DNA of 64,000 nucleotides from Schaalia sp. HMT-172 (GTDB lineage Bacteria; Actinomycetota; Actinomycetes; Actinomycetales; Actinomycetaceae): NCBI RefSeq assembly GCF_030644365.1, contig NZ_CP130058.1, positions 372,001 to 436,000 of the forward strand, read 5' to 3'. Shown piece by piece: positions 10,034 to 19,266 of this stretch (position 1 is its first letter; each line of letters starts with the position of its first letter). The notes under the pieces were generated by a model. It saw only the letters and a program-made list of their open reading frames with translations, ran no database searches and was not told where the DNA came from. The position numbers and the translations under genes were made by a program.

Positions 10034-11353
10034 ATGCTTCAGCAGATGAGCGAAGCAACCTTGACGCTGCTGTTGACGATGCTCGCGCTCGGCGCCGTCA
10101 TCCGCTTCATGCCGGCCACGGGCCGCGGCCGCCGAGGAAAGAAGGCCCGCTCGCGGGCGGTCTGGTTCGGTATCGCGTTGGGCCTGGTGTCCTCGTTGGC
10201 GCTGACGGCCGTCAATGTCGAAGCCCCCAAGCTGATCAACCGCCAGACGGTCGGCCTGATCACCCTCCCGATCGCGATTGTGCTGGCGCTCGTCTTCCTC
10301 GCGCTCGTTGCCGTGCGCTCGCGCCGCATGCGCTCCCTCCTGCCCGGCGACGCCGACGACGAGGCCCGGGCGGCCTCGTCGATGGAAACCGCGCTGCCCG
10401 GTGATGTCCTCGTGCGTATCGTCGGTGCCCTGTTCATCGCCGTCTCGCTCTTCCGAGCCGTGCCCACCGCCATGAATCAGGCGCTCCTGATGATGTCGGG
10501 CGGTGTTGAAATCTACTCGACTCAGGTTGTCCTCGCGATCCTCGGCTACGTCCTGGCGTGGCTGCTCGTGAGCTTCCTGGCGTGGGTGTCCTACCGGATG
10601 TGTGCGTGGAATAACCGCGTGTGGCCTGCGGGCGTGATTCTGGTGTCCCTGCTGGTCGACTATGCGCTGCTGATCGTCCGCATCATGAAGGCCAAGCACT
10701 GGATCACGATTCCCAAGTCGTCGTGGGATGTTATCTCCTGGTTCATCAACCACGAGGCCGTCTTCACGATCGTGGCCGCGCTGGCCCTGTGCGCGGTCGT
10801 CGTGTTGACGTGGCGCGCGTCCCGCGCGATCCCGACCGTCGGGGCTAACCCGGCTGAGGGCCGCCTGGGCCGTGCGCGCTCGCGGCTGTACAAGTCCATG
10901 GCGGGCACCGCCGCGATCGGCTACCTGTGCGGCGCCCTGCTGATCACGGTCGGCGTGGCCTACGGCAGCCAGGAGGTTGAGCTCTCCCCGCCCGAGTCCT
11001 TCAGCGTCGTCGACGACCAGGTGAGCCTCAACCTGGCCGACATTTCGGACGGCCACCTGCACCGCTATGAGTACACGACCTCGGGCGGCGTCAAGGTGCG
11101 TTTCATCGTCATCCAAAAGTCCGGCTCCTCCTTCGGCGTGGGCCTGGACGCGTGCGATATCTGCGGTCCCACCGGCTACTACGAGAAGGACGGCAAGGTC
11201 ATCTGCAAGCTGTGTGAAGTGGCGATGAACATCGCGACCATCGGCTTTAAGGGCGGCTGTAACCCGATCCCCATCGACTACAAGGTCTCCAACGGCACGC
11301 TGACGGTTCCGATCTCTGCGCTCGAGGCCTCGGCCTCGGTCTTCGTGAAGTAA
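10034..11353 (+). CDS. DUF2318 membrane protein with Cys-rich C-terminal domain
   Basis: Equivalent of Campylobacter Cj1660 in the P19 iron system. The product has 439 residues: about eight hydrophobic segments across the first 310 residues, then an extracytoplasmic DUF2318 domain with CDICG, CKLC and a further Cys in GGCNP, a metal- or cofactor-binding set. GGGAGGAAAG lies upstream of the ATG. The protein probably handles electrons or metal between the flavoprotein and the permease; this role is inferred. A new promoter may lie near TTGACA at 9980, but no convincing -10 was seen. Confidence 0.9.
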   Translation: MLQQMSEATLTLLLTMLALGAVIRFMPATGRGRRGKKARSRAVWFGIALGLVSSLALTAVNVEAPKLINRQTVGLITLPIAIVLALVFLALVAVRSRRMRSLLPGDADDEARAASSMETALPGDVLVRIVGALFIAVSLFRAVPTAMNQALLMMSGGVEIYSTQVVLAILGYVLAWLLVSFLAWVSYRMCAWNNRVWPAGVILVSLLVDYALLIVRIMKAKHWITIPKSSWDVISWFINHEAVFTIVAALALCAVVVLTWRASRAIPTVGANPAEGRLGRARSRLYKSMAGTAAIGYLCGALLITVGVAYGSQEVELSPPESFSVVDDQVSLNLADISDGHLHRYEYTTSGGVKVRFIVIQKSGSSFGVGLDACDICGPTGYYEKDGKVICKLCEVAMNIATIGFKGGCNPIPIDYKVSNGTLTVPISALEASASVFVK

Positions 11354-11362
11354 GGGGTCCGC

Positions 11363-12640
11363 ATGTTTTTCCGAATGCTCCGCGGCGCCCTCACGAGGCG
11401 CGGCAACCGCCACCTGATGATCGCCCTGACCGTCGCGCTGGGCGCCTGCGTGGCCACATCTATGCTCTCCGTCATGTTCAACGTGGGCGACAAGGTCAAC
11501 CAGGAACTTAAGTCCTACGGCGCGAACATCGTTGTGCGCCCCCAGGGTGCGGCCGTCCTCGATGACCTCTACAACACGGGCGAGGCCGCCGAGGCCCGCT
11601 CGTACCTGCGTGAGGACGAGCTGGGCAACATCAAGACGATTTTTTGGACCTACAACATCCTCGACTTCGCGCCGCTGCTGAACGTGTCCGCGACCGACGC
11701 GAGCGGCGAGCACGTGCCAACGACCGGCACCTGGTTCAGCCACCACCTCGAGCTGGCCACCGGCGAGAGCGTCGAGACGGGCCTGGACAGGCTCCGCGGA
11801 TGGTGGGGGCTGGAGGGCGCGTGGCCGGCGGACGACGACGCGGACGGAGCGGTCGTTGGGACGACCTACGCTGCCGCGCACGGGCTGGCCGTCGGCGACT
11901 CCTTCACGCTCACCCGCGAGGGGATCACGCGCGACTTCACGGTGCGCGGCATCATCACCAGCGGCGACGACGCTGACCGCGGCGTGTTTATTCAGCTGGC
12001 GCAGGCGCAGGCGCTCATCGGGCGTGAGGGGGCAGTCGGCAGCGTCGAGGTCTCCGCCCTCACCACGCCGGATAACGACCTGGCCCGCAAGGCCGCGAAA
12101 AACCCGAACTCGCTGACGGTGAAGGAAAAAGAAACCTGGTACTGCACGGCCTACGTCTCCTCGATCGCCTACCAGATCGAGGAAGTCATGACGGACTCCG
12201 TGGCCCGCCCGGTCCGCCAGGTCGCCCAGTCCGAGGGCACGATCCTGGAGAAGACCCAGCTGCTCATGGTCCTCGTGACCGTGCTGGCGCTCATCGCCTC
12301 AGCCCTGGCCATTGCGAACCTGGTGACCGCGGGCGTCATGGAGCGCTCCAGCGAAATCGGCCTCATGAAGGCCGTGGGTGCCAAAGATAAACAGATCATC
12401 GCGCTGTTCCTGACCGAGACGATCATCGTGGGATTGGTCGGCGGCGTGCTCGGCTACGGCGGCGGCCTCGCGCTGGCGCAGGCGATCGGGTACATGGTGT
12501 TCCACTCCTCGATCGCGTTTGCGCCGGTCGTCGTCGGTCTCGTCGCCGTCCTCGTCATCCTCGTCGTCCTGGGAGCCTCCATCCCGGCGATCCGCTACCT
12601 GCTGCGCCTCAACGCGGCTGAAGTCCTGCACGGAAGGTGA
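11363..12640 (+). CDS. FtsX/MacB-type ABC permease, iron cluster
   Basis: The product has 425 residues with the FtsX-like arrangement: one N-terminal transmembrane helix (about residues 19-38), a large extracytoplasmic MacB-PCD-like domain, then three C-terminal helices, with the ERSSEIGLMKAVGA coupling motif between helices two and three. It follows the DUF2318 gene by nine bases and overlaps the region of the next permease start, so it is in the same operon. It corresponds to Cj1661/Cj1662 of the P19 system. Such permeases often drive conformational work outside the membrane rather than substrate import. Confidence 0.9.
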   Translation: MFFRMLRGALTRRGNRHLMIALTVALGACVATSMLSVMFNVGDKVNQELKSYGANIVVRPQGAAVLDDLYNTGEAAEARSYLREDELGNIKTIFWTYNILDFAPLLNVSATDASGEHVPTTGTWFSHHLELATGESVETGLDRLRGWWGLEGAWPADDDADGAVVGTTYAAAHGLAVGDSFTLTREGITRDFTVRGIITSGDDADRGVFIQLAQAQALIGREGAVGSVEVSALTTPDNDLARKAAKNPNSLTVKEKETWYCTAYVSSIAYQIEEVMTDSVARPVRQVAQSEGTILEKTQLLMVLVTVLALIASALAIANLVTAGVMERSSEIGLMKAVGAKDKQIIALFLTETIIVGLVGGVLGYGGGLALAQAIGYMVFHSSIAFAPVVVGLVAVLVILVVLGASIPAIRYLLRLNAAEVLHGR

Positions 12641-12645
12641 TGCCC

Positions 12646-13826
12646 ATGTCCAGACGAGCAATGTTCTGGCGGATGGTTATCTCCTCCATCCTGCGCCGCC
12701 GCTCCCGCGTCCTCATCGCGGTCCTCGCCGTCGCCATCGGTGCGACGACCCTGTCCGGCCTCGTCACGATCGCGGTCGACGTGCCCGCGCAGATGGCCCG
12801 CGAGATCCGTTCCTACGGAGCCAACCTCGTCGTCACCCCCGCCGGCGACGTGCCCATCACGGACGAGGCCGTGACCGCCGCGACCGCTCAGGTGCCCGCG
12901 AGTGCTTTGGTCGGGTCTGCGTCCTTCGACTACGAGACCGTCACGATCAATGACCAGCCGTTCGTGGCGGGCGGAGCCGACCTGGCGGCCGTGCACGCCA
13001 TGAACCCGTATTGGTACGTGGATGGGGAGTGGCCCGAGGCCTCGGGCCAGATCCTCGTGGGCGAGCAGGTCGCCTCGACGATCGACGTGAAGGCCGGTGA
13101 CACGATCACGGTCAGCCAGCTGGACGCCTCCGCGTCCTCGAAGGCCGCCGCGCAGTCCGGGGCGCAGGCCTCGGGCCTGAAGGTCGATCCGCGCACCGTC
13201 ACCTTGACCGTGTCCGGCATCCTCAAGACCGGCGGCAACGAAGACGGCTACGTGTACATGTCCCCCCAGGACATGAGCGCGCTGACCGGGCAGACCGACA
13301 CCGTGTCGCTCGCCGAGTACTCGATCGCCCTGGAGGGCGACCAGCTCAGCGCCATCGCCGACGCGATGAACGCCGCGAACCCCGACATTCACGCTCAAAC
13401 CGTGCGCCGCCTCGCTCAGTCCGACACGGGCGTGCTCGCGATGCTGCGTTCCCTGCTCGTCGTCATCACCGTCATCGTGCTCGCCCTGACCATGATCGGC
13501 GTGTCCACGACGATGATCGCCGTCGTCACCGAGCGACGCAACGAGATCGGCCTGCGCAAGGCCCTGGGAGCAACCGCGCGATCCATCACCCGCGAGTTCA
13601 TGGGCGAGGGCGTCATGCTCGGGCTCATCGGAGGCGTCCTGGGTGCCGGGGCCGGCTACGGCCTCGCCGTCCTCATCTCCACCTCCGTCTTCCACCGCTC
13701 CATCTCGCTGCACCCCGTGATCCTCCTGGGCACGGTCGCCTGCTCGATCCTCATCGCCGTCCTCGCCTGCCTCCCGCCCGTGCGTCGCGCACTGGCCGTC
13801 GACCCCGCGCTCGTCCTGCGCGGAGA

Positions 13827-13830
<4 letters not shown>
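12646..13830 (+). CDS. second FtsX/MacB-type ABC permease, iron cluster
   Basis: The product has 394 residues from the ATG at 12646, chosen because GGAAGG at 12632-12637 gives good spacing; GTG 12637 and ATG 12640 are in the same frame but too close to it. The topology is the same as the previous gene: one helix, an exported domain, three helices, with ERRNEIGLRKALGA as the coupling motif. It forms a likely heterodimer with the preceding permease. Its stop codon overlaps the ATPase start (ATGA), indicating translational coupling. Confidence 0.9.
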
Positions 13831-14653
<823 letters not shown>

Positions 14654-14657
<4 letters not shown>

Positions 14658-15217
14658 CCGCCCGCAACACTCTTCACGCGCGCTCCCGATGGGCCGCCCC
14701 GGCCTCGTTCGCGGTCCTCGGCGCGCTCGGCGCCACTATCCTGGGTGCCTGCCAGCCCTCCACCGGCCTAGACATGAGCAAGCCCATGAGCGATGGCACG
14801 TGGACCGCCCAGTCCAACCCCGACGACCAGGGCTCCATCGGCACCATCACCATCACCGTCGAGGGCGGGCGCATCACCGCCACCTCCTACGAGACGACCC
14901 TCGCGAACGGCACCGACAAGGGCGCCGACTACGGCAAGAACTCCGCCGGCGAAGTCTTCAACCAGGACTACTACAAGAAGGCGCAGGCCGCCGTCGCCTC
15001 CTACCAGGAGTACTCCGACAACCTCACGCAGGTCGGCGACCCCGCCAAGGTCGACGTCATCACCGGCGCCACCGTCGCCCACCAGCAGTTCGTGCAGGCC
15101 GCGATCCGCGCCATCGCCGCCTCCCAGGGCGTCTCGGCCGAGGCGGCCGACGACATCACCATCCCCGGCCTGGACGAGTCCACGAAGGACGGCGGCCTCG
15201 ACGACTCCGACAGCTGA
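14654..15217 (+). CDS. FMN-binding domain lipoprotein, predicted flavinylated
   Basis: The product has 187 residues: a lipoprotein signal (GATILGAC, Cys near residue 34), then a single FMN-binding (NqrC/RnfG-type) domain. TGAT at residues 137-140 fits the [S/T]GA[S/T] site where ApbE attaches FMN to the last Thr. The start overlaps the ATPase stop (ATGA). In Campylobacter this position in the P19 operon is taken by thioredoxin-like proteins, so this lipoprotein may supply electrons for reducing iron outside the cell. That role is inferred from context and the motif. Confidence 0.9.
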
Positions 15218-15221
15218 GCCC

Positions 15222-17468
15222 GTGGGCCCTGCGGGTTCCGTGGGCTCTGCGGGTTCCGTGGGCCCTGTGCGCTCTGCGAGCGTCTCGGGGGACGAGGCCG
15301 TGGCCGAGGCTCCGGGTCCCGCCCGCGGGGCGGGCGGTGGGGATGCCGTTGCGGGGGATTCTCCGGCGCAGGCTCATGCACAGGCAGGCCCTCAGCACGT
15401 TGCGGATGCTCGGGCCGGGGATGGTGCCCCCACGTGGCGCTCCTCGTTCCCCGCGATGGGCACCCGCGTCGACATTATCGGGTGGGGCGGTGACGGCATG
15501 GCGATCGTCAACGCCCTCGTGGGCGTCGTTGCCCGCCACGAGGACCTGTGGAGCGCGTTCCGGCCCTCTTCCGAGGTGTCGCGGCTGAACGCCGCTGTCC
15601 GCGATGCCGCGTGCTGTCACGATGCGGACGGTGGCGAGGCGTTGCCGGCCACCGGTGACGCGTGCTGTCACGACGCGGACGGCGGCGAGGCGTTGCGGGC
15701 GACCGATGATGCGTGCTGTCACGACGCGGACGGTGGCGAGGCGTTGCCGGCGACCGGTGACGCGTGCACAGACGCCGCTCGTCGCGCCGCCTCCTCGCCC
15801 GCCTGCGTGACAGCTTCCGCTTCGATCACAGACGCGCCGGATACTCCGCTTCGCCACTCGCAACCATCCCGCGAAGGAACCGCTGACGCGGGGGGCGGCC
15901 CCGGCCTCGTCGTGAGCGAAGAAACCGACCAGCTGCTGCGCGGCGCTCTGGCGCTTGCCGAGGCGACCGGGGGAGCGTTCAACCCGATGATCGGGCCGCT
16001 TGTCGCCGCGTGGGATGTCAAGGCGATGCGGGCGGCGTTCGTCGCGGGCGCGGCGCTGCCGCCCGCGCCCTCCGTGGCTGCTGTGGAGGCGGCGGTGCGG
16101 TCCGCGTCGTGGGGCTTGCTGTCGCGCGTCGGCGAGCGGCGGTGGACTCTGCGGGCACCCGCCGGCGCCGCAATCGGCAGTGGGGCCCGCGGTCTTCCTG
16201 TTGACGCCCGCGACCTTCCTGTCGACGCCCGCGGTCTTCCTGTCGACGCCCGCGGCCTTCCTGTTGACGTTCGTCGCCTTCCTGTCGACGCCCGCGGCTA
16301 CGTTAGTGGCGACGGACAACCCTATGACGCCTCGCATGAGAATCAGGCCGCAGGCGCCTCCTCCGAGGGCGCTCGCGTGTCCGCGACGGATGGCCGAGGG
16401 CATCGTGATGGAGTGCCGTGCCCCAGCCTCGACCTGGGGGGCGTCGCGAAGGGGTACACCGCTGACGCGTGCCGCGACCTGGCGGTGTCCATGGGGGCGC
16501 GCGGAGTTCTTGTGTCGGTGGGGACGTCGTCGGTGTCGGTGTTCGGGACTCGCGCCGACGGGTCCCCTTGGCGCGCCGGCCTGCGTGACCCGAACGGCGC
16601 GCCCACGGCGATTGCTGGCGTCGTGGAACTTCCCGTGGGTGATATGGCGTCCCTGTCGACGTCCGGAGACAACCTGGGACCGATGGGTGGAGTGGCGCGC
16701 GTCGAAACGTGGGATGCGAGCGCTGGTGGTCTCTGTTCGGGCGCGGATAACCCTCGTGGCACTCGTCCTGTCGTTGCTGCCGCTGAGGCCGCCGGGGGCG
16801 GCACTAGCAGTGCCGCCACTCGTGACGCACAGCGAGCTTCCACGCGTGAAATAGTGCGTGAAACGGGTGTTTGTGGCGTGGGTATTGCTCCCTCGCGCGC
16901 GTCTGTCACTGGCGCTGGTATACAAGCCGTTGCTCATATGCCGAGTTTGTCAGGTCTGTCCGCGCCTGCCCCTCTTCCCATGGTTGAAGGGGGTGTTGTC
17001 GGTGGGGGAGGGCAGGCCTCGTCCCTGCGTGAAACAACCCATGAAACACCCGTGTGCGCGGCCGAAACTGCCACGTCCTCGCGCGCCGATGCTCGTGCTC
17101 ATGCCACCGTTGTTGCTGCCGAGCCGGGCGCGCCCGGTGGGGGAGGGCAGGCCTCGTCCCTGCGTGAAACAACCGGCGAAACATCCGCGTGCGCGGCCGA
17201 TGCTACCGCGTCCTCGCGCGCCGATGGGGCGGCGCCCTCCTCGCGCCTGCTGGACCACCACATCATCGACCCGCGGACGGGCTACCCGGCGCGCGTGGGC
17301 GTGCGGCAGGTCAGTGTCGTGGCCACATCGGGGGTGCTCGCGGAGGCGCTGTCGACGGCGCTCCTGGTCGACCCGACCGTGGACCTTGACGCGGTCGTCG
17401 CTGCCTGGTCGCGGGCGACCGGAACGCCTGCCCGGGCGCGCGTCGTCGGCCTGGCGCGCGCGGCGTAG
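15222..17468 (+). CDS. apbE: ApbE FMN transferase with large repeat insertions
   Basis: Transfers FMN from FAD to Thr in FMN-binding domains, here most likely the preceding lipoprotein. Family blocks are present in order: FPAMGTRVDI, HEDLWSAFRPSSEVSRLN, ATGGAFNPMIGPLV, SLDLGGVAKGYTADAC, LSTSGDNLGP, HHIIDPRTGYPA. ApbE proteins are usually about 300-350 residues; this frame gives about 748 because three insertions interrupt it: 3 x 17 residues after the first block, 5 x 7 residues (GLPVDAR type) and about 185 residues between STSGD and IIDPRTG. The start is uncertain: GTG 15222 lies just after the preceding stop, other GTGs follow, and none has a clear ribosome binding site. The reading frame is unbroken. 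Confidence 0.85.
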   Translation: MGPAGSVGSAGSVGPVRSASVSGDEAVAEAPGPARGAGGGDAVAGDSPAQAHAQAGPQHVADARAGDGAPTWRSSFPAMGTRVDIIGWGGDGMAIVNALVGVVARHEDLWSAFRPSSEVSRLNAAVRDAACCHDADGGEALPATGDACCHDADGGEALRATDDACCHDADGGEALPATGDACTDAARRAASSPACVTASASITDAPDTPLRHSQPSREGTADAGGGPGLVVSEETDQLLRGALALAEATGGAFNPMIGPLVAAWDVKAMRAAFVAGAALPPAPSVAAVEAAVRSASWGLLSRVGERRWTLRAPAGAAIGSGARGLPVDARDLPVDARGLPVDARGLPVDVRRLPVDARGYVSGDGQPYDASHENQAAGASSEGARVSATDGRGHRDGVPCPSLDLGGVAKGYTADACRDLAVSMGARGVLVSVGTSSVSVFGTRADGSPWRAGLRDPNGAPTAIAGVVELPVGDMASLSTSGDNLGPMGGVARVETWDASAGGLCSGADNPRGTRPVVAAAEAAGGGTSSAATRDAQRASTREIVRETGVCGVGIAPSRASVTGAGIQAVAHMPSLSGLSAPAPLPMVEGGVVGGGGQASSLRETTHETPVCAAETATSSRADARAHATVVAAEPGAPGGGGQASSLRETTGETSACAADATASSRADGAAPSSRLLDHHIIDPRTGYPARVGVRQVSVVATSGVLAEALSTALLVDPTVDLDAVVAAWSRATGTPARARVVGLARAA
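15609..15761 (+). repeat. three 51-bp tandem repeats inside apbE
   Basis: Three in-frame units at 15609-15659, 15660-15710 and 15711-15761 encode ACCHDADGGEALPATGD with few changes. Each unit brings Cys-Cys-His, an unusual composition for a linker and a possible metal-binding pattern; this is speculation from composition only. Confidence 0.9.
16191..16295 (+). repeat. five 21-bp tandem repeats inside apbE
   Basis: Five in-frame units encode GLPVDAR, DLPVDAR, GLPVDAR, GLPVDVR and RLPVDAR. They lie between the ApbE middle and its substrate-binding GGVAKGY block, so they form a spacer on the protein surface. The near identity suggests recent slippage expansion. Confidence 0.9.
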
Positions 17469-17600
17469 GGGTGAAGCGGCGTGACCGCCGCATGTGGATT
17501 GAGTTGGGGCGTATGGCGGTTGAGACCATCGGGGGCGTGAGTAGTCGCTGCCGAGTCTTTGCGTGCCTATCTCGATTACTGCGTCATGCGTCGGGAAGCT
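17469..17600. other. gap after apbE, no gene seen
   Basis: A small GC-rich inverted repeat (GCGGCG ... CGCCGC near 17475-17491) may end the iron-cluster transcript. Nothing else is recognisable before the 101-bp repeat. Confidence 0.4.
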
Positions 17601-17701
17601 CTGCACCAGTTAGGGAGCATTACACCAGTTAGGGAGCATTACACTACCTGGGAAGTGGTGTAATACCTGGCTAAATGGTGTAACACCACTTAGGAACAAG
17701 C
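17601..17701 (+). repeat. 101-bp direct repeat, left copy
   Basis: It contains two head-to-tail 19-bp units (CACCAGTTAGGGAGCATTA), then overlapping inverted repeats: ATTACACTACC pairs with the following GTGGTGTAAT region, while AAGTGGTGT can instead pair with ACACCACTT 20 bases later. These foldings exclude each other. It matches 18962-19062 at 100 of 101 positions in the same orientation and brackets the DUF559-like gene. The A/T-rich composition differs from the surroundings. Confidence 0.9.
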
Positions 17702-17875
17702 GCATATGCGGAGAATGTTGCCAGCTGGCCGATGCTGACCGCCGATTGCGCTTGGAGAACTTGCAGATGAGTGTGAGAGCGGACGTTATCCACAACCCCT
17801 CGGAGCAGCTTGCCTCTATCCACAGGTTCGTTCTCTGGTCGTGACTTGGCACGCTGTCTTGCCGATGATGGAGAT

Positions 17876-18958
17876 ATGAATGCTCAATCGCTGACTGTTA
17901 TCAGGTCTTCGACGAATGGACGGCCTTCAGTAGGTGATCTGTCGTCGGGCAACGTGATTCGTATCCAGCGTGGCCGCTACGTCAGGATCCATCGGTCCGG
18001 GCCACCGATGACGTACTGGGAGTTATGGGCTCTCGTCGCTAGGGCTCGATTACTTGTCGTGAGTGACAGTAGCTCCGGCTCCCCGGTATTCGTAGGCCCT
18101 AGTTCATTCGTTGCGCGGTCGATACCACTGTGGGAGGCAAATCCCGATGTTGTGATTTGGTGCCCGTCACGGCATGGGCGGCGCTCAATGCCGGCGGTCA
18201 CCATGCAAACGGTGACTATTCCTGCGACGTTCGTGTGTTCGACAGTGAAGAAACCGTGTGAACACAGCGTCGAGATCGTTGATCGGTTGCGATGTGAATC
18301 GGTCGTTGAGGCGGCAGTTCGCATGGCTTGTTATTCGGAACGTCTCAGCGGATTCGTGGCAATTTGCATGGCATTGCACTACGAGTCTCGGTTTGTAGTG
18401 CTATCCCAGCAAGAAAGTAGGCAACGAGCGCAACGCGTTCGGAGCAAGATGCTTGAATGCTTGGAGCTGTATCGGCAGCAGAAGGAATGCGTCCCCTACA
18501 GGCGGGCACAGCGCTTGATAGCCGCCGCTGACCCCGGGTGTGACAACCCAGCCGAGGCTGCTCTTCTGTGGGTTCTCAAGTCGGTGAGTTCCTTCGAAGT
18601 TGTGACCCAGTTCGAGATAGTCATCAATGGGCGCCGTTACTTTGCGGACATCGCGATTCCGGGACTCATGATCATCTTCGAGTTCGATGGCATCGGAAAG
18701 CTGGGCAAGGATGATGCCGAGTTTGCGCGGGCGAAGCGTGACTGGATCCAGCGAGAAAATGATTTGCGCTCTGCGGGGTGGACGATATACCGGGTCTCTT
18801 GGAGGGACTACGAAGACTTCGCTGCGTTACGTGCGTGGGCAATTCAGCTGCTTCGTCCGCATCAAGTTGCCATCCCTGAGTGTGCCGAGGCGTTGTGGGC
18901 TTTGCCGACTGCTGCCTGTGATGGTCCGAGCCGGCGTTTTCATGTCCACGCGCGATGA
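17876..18958 (+). CDS. DUF559/AbiEi-like protein with nuclease-fold C-terminus
   Basis: The product has about 360 residues. The N-terminal third resembles the AbiEi-type winged-helix region of this actinobacterial family (the pattern ends in IQRGRYVRI). The C-terminal part has a Vsr/DUF559-like PD-(D/E)xK core: FADIAIPGLMIIFEFDG followed by DWIQRENDLRSAGWTIYRVSW. GC is lower than in housekeeping neighbours. The start is uncertain; ATG 17876 has GGAG only two bases away and upstream codons to 17810 are open. Such genes are scattered, often species-variable, and suspected to act in defence or DNA repair; here the gene is enclosed by 101-bp direct repeats. No target is known. Confidence 0.75.
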   Translation: MNAQSLTVIRSSTNGRPSVGDLSSGNVIRIQRGRYVRIHRSGPPMTYWELWALVARARLLVVSDSSSGSPVFVGPSSFVARSIPLWEANPDVVIWCPSRHGRRSMPAVTMQTVTIPATFVCSTVKKPCEHSVEIVDRLRCESVVEAAVRMACYSERLSGFVAICMALHYESRFVVLSQQESRQRAQRVRSKMLECLELYRQQKECVPYRRAQRLIAAADPGCDNPAEAALLWVLKSVSSFEVVTQFEIVINGRRYFADIAIPGLMIIFEFDGIGKLGKDDAEFARAKRDWIQRENDLRSAGWTIYRVSWRDYEDFAALRAWAIQLLRPHQVAIPECAEALWALPTAACDGPSRRFHVHAR

Positions 18959-18961
18959 GTG

Positions 18962-19062
18962 CTGCACTAGTTAGGGAGCATTACACCAGTTAGGGAGCAT
19001 TACACTACCTGGGAAGTGGTGTAATACCTGGCTAAATGGTGTAACACCACTTAGGAACAAGC
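18962..19062 (+). repeat. 101-bp direct repeat, right copy
   Basis: It starts three bases after the DUF559-like stop codon and matches 17601-17701 except for one base (C to T at the seventh position). The gene plus one repeat spans 1361 bp, the segment that recombination between the repeats would remove. The 204 bp that follow, up to the dehydrogenase stop at 19267, hold no gene I can support. Confidence 0.9.
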
Positions 19063-19266
19063 TGGAACGAGGATGGTGGGCCTGGCTGCGGTGCCCGTGG
19101 GCTGTGGCGGGGCCTGGCCGGACAACGAGTCGACGCGCCGAGCGAAGCTCGCGGCGCGGACGGCTCGTGGGCGGGCCGCCGCCCACGAGCACGCCAAGCA
19201 GCCCAGCCCCACAGCAAGACCCGACGGCGCCCGGAACACCCGTGGGGCCCACAGCAACACCGGGAT

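Noticed and set aside
9143-11881. 912-codon minus-strand open frame over the iron cluster
   Set aside because: It is an antisense shadow of three well-supported genes and has no recognisable domain.
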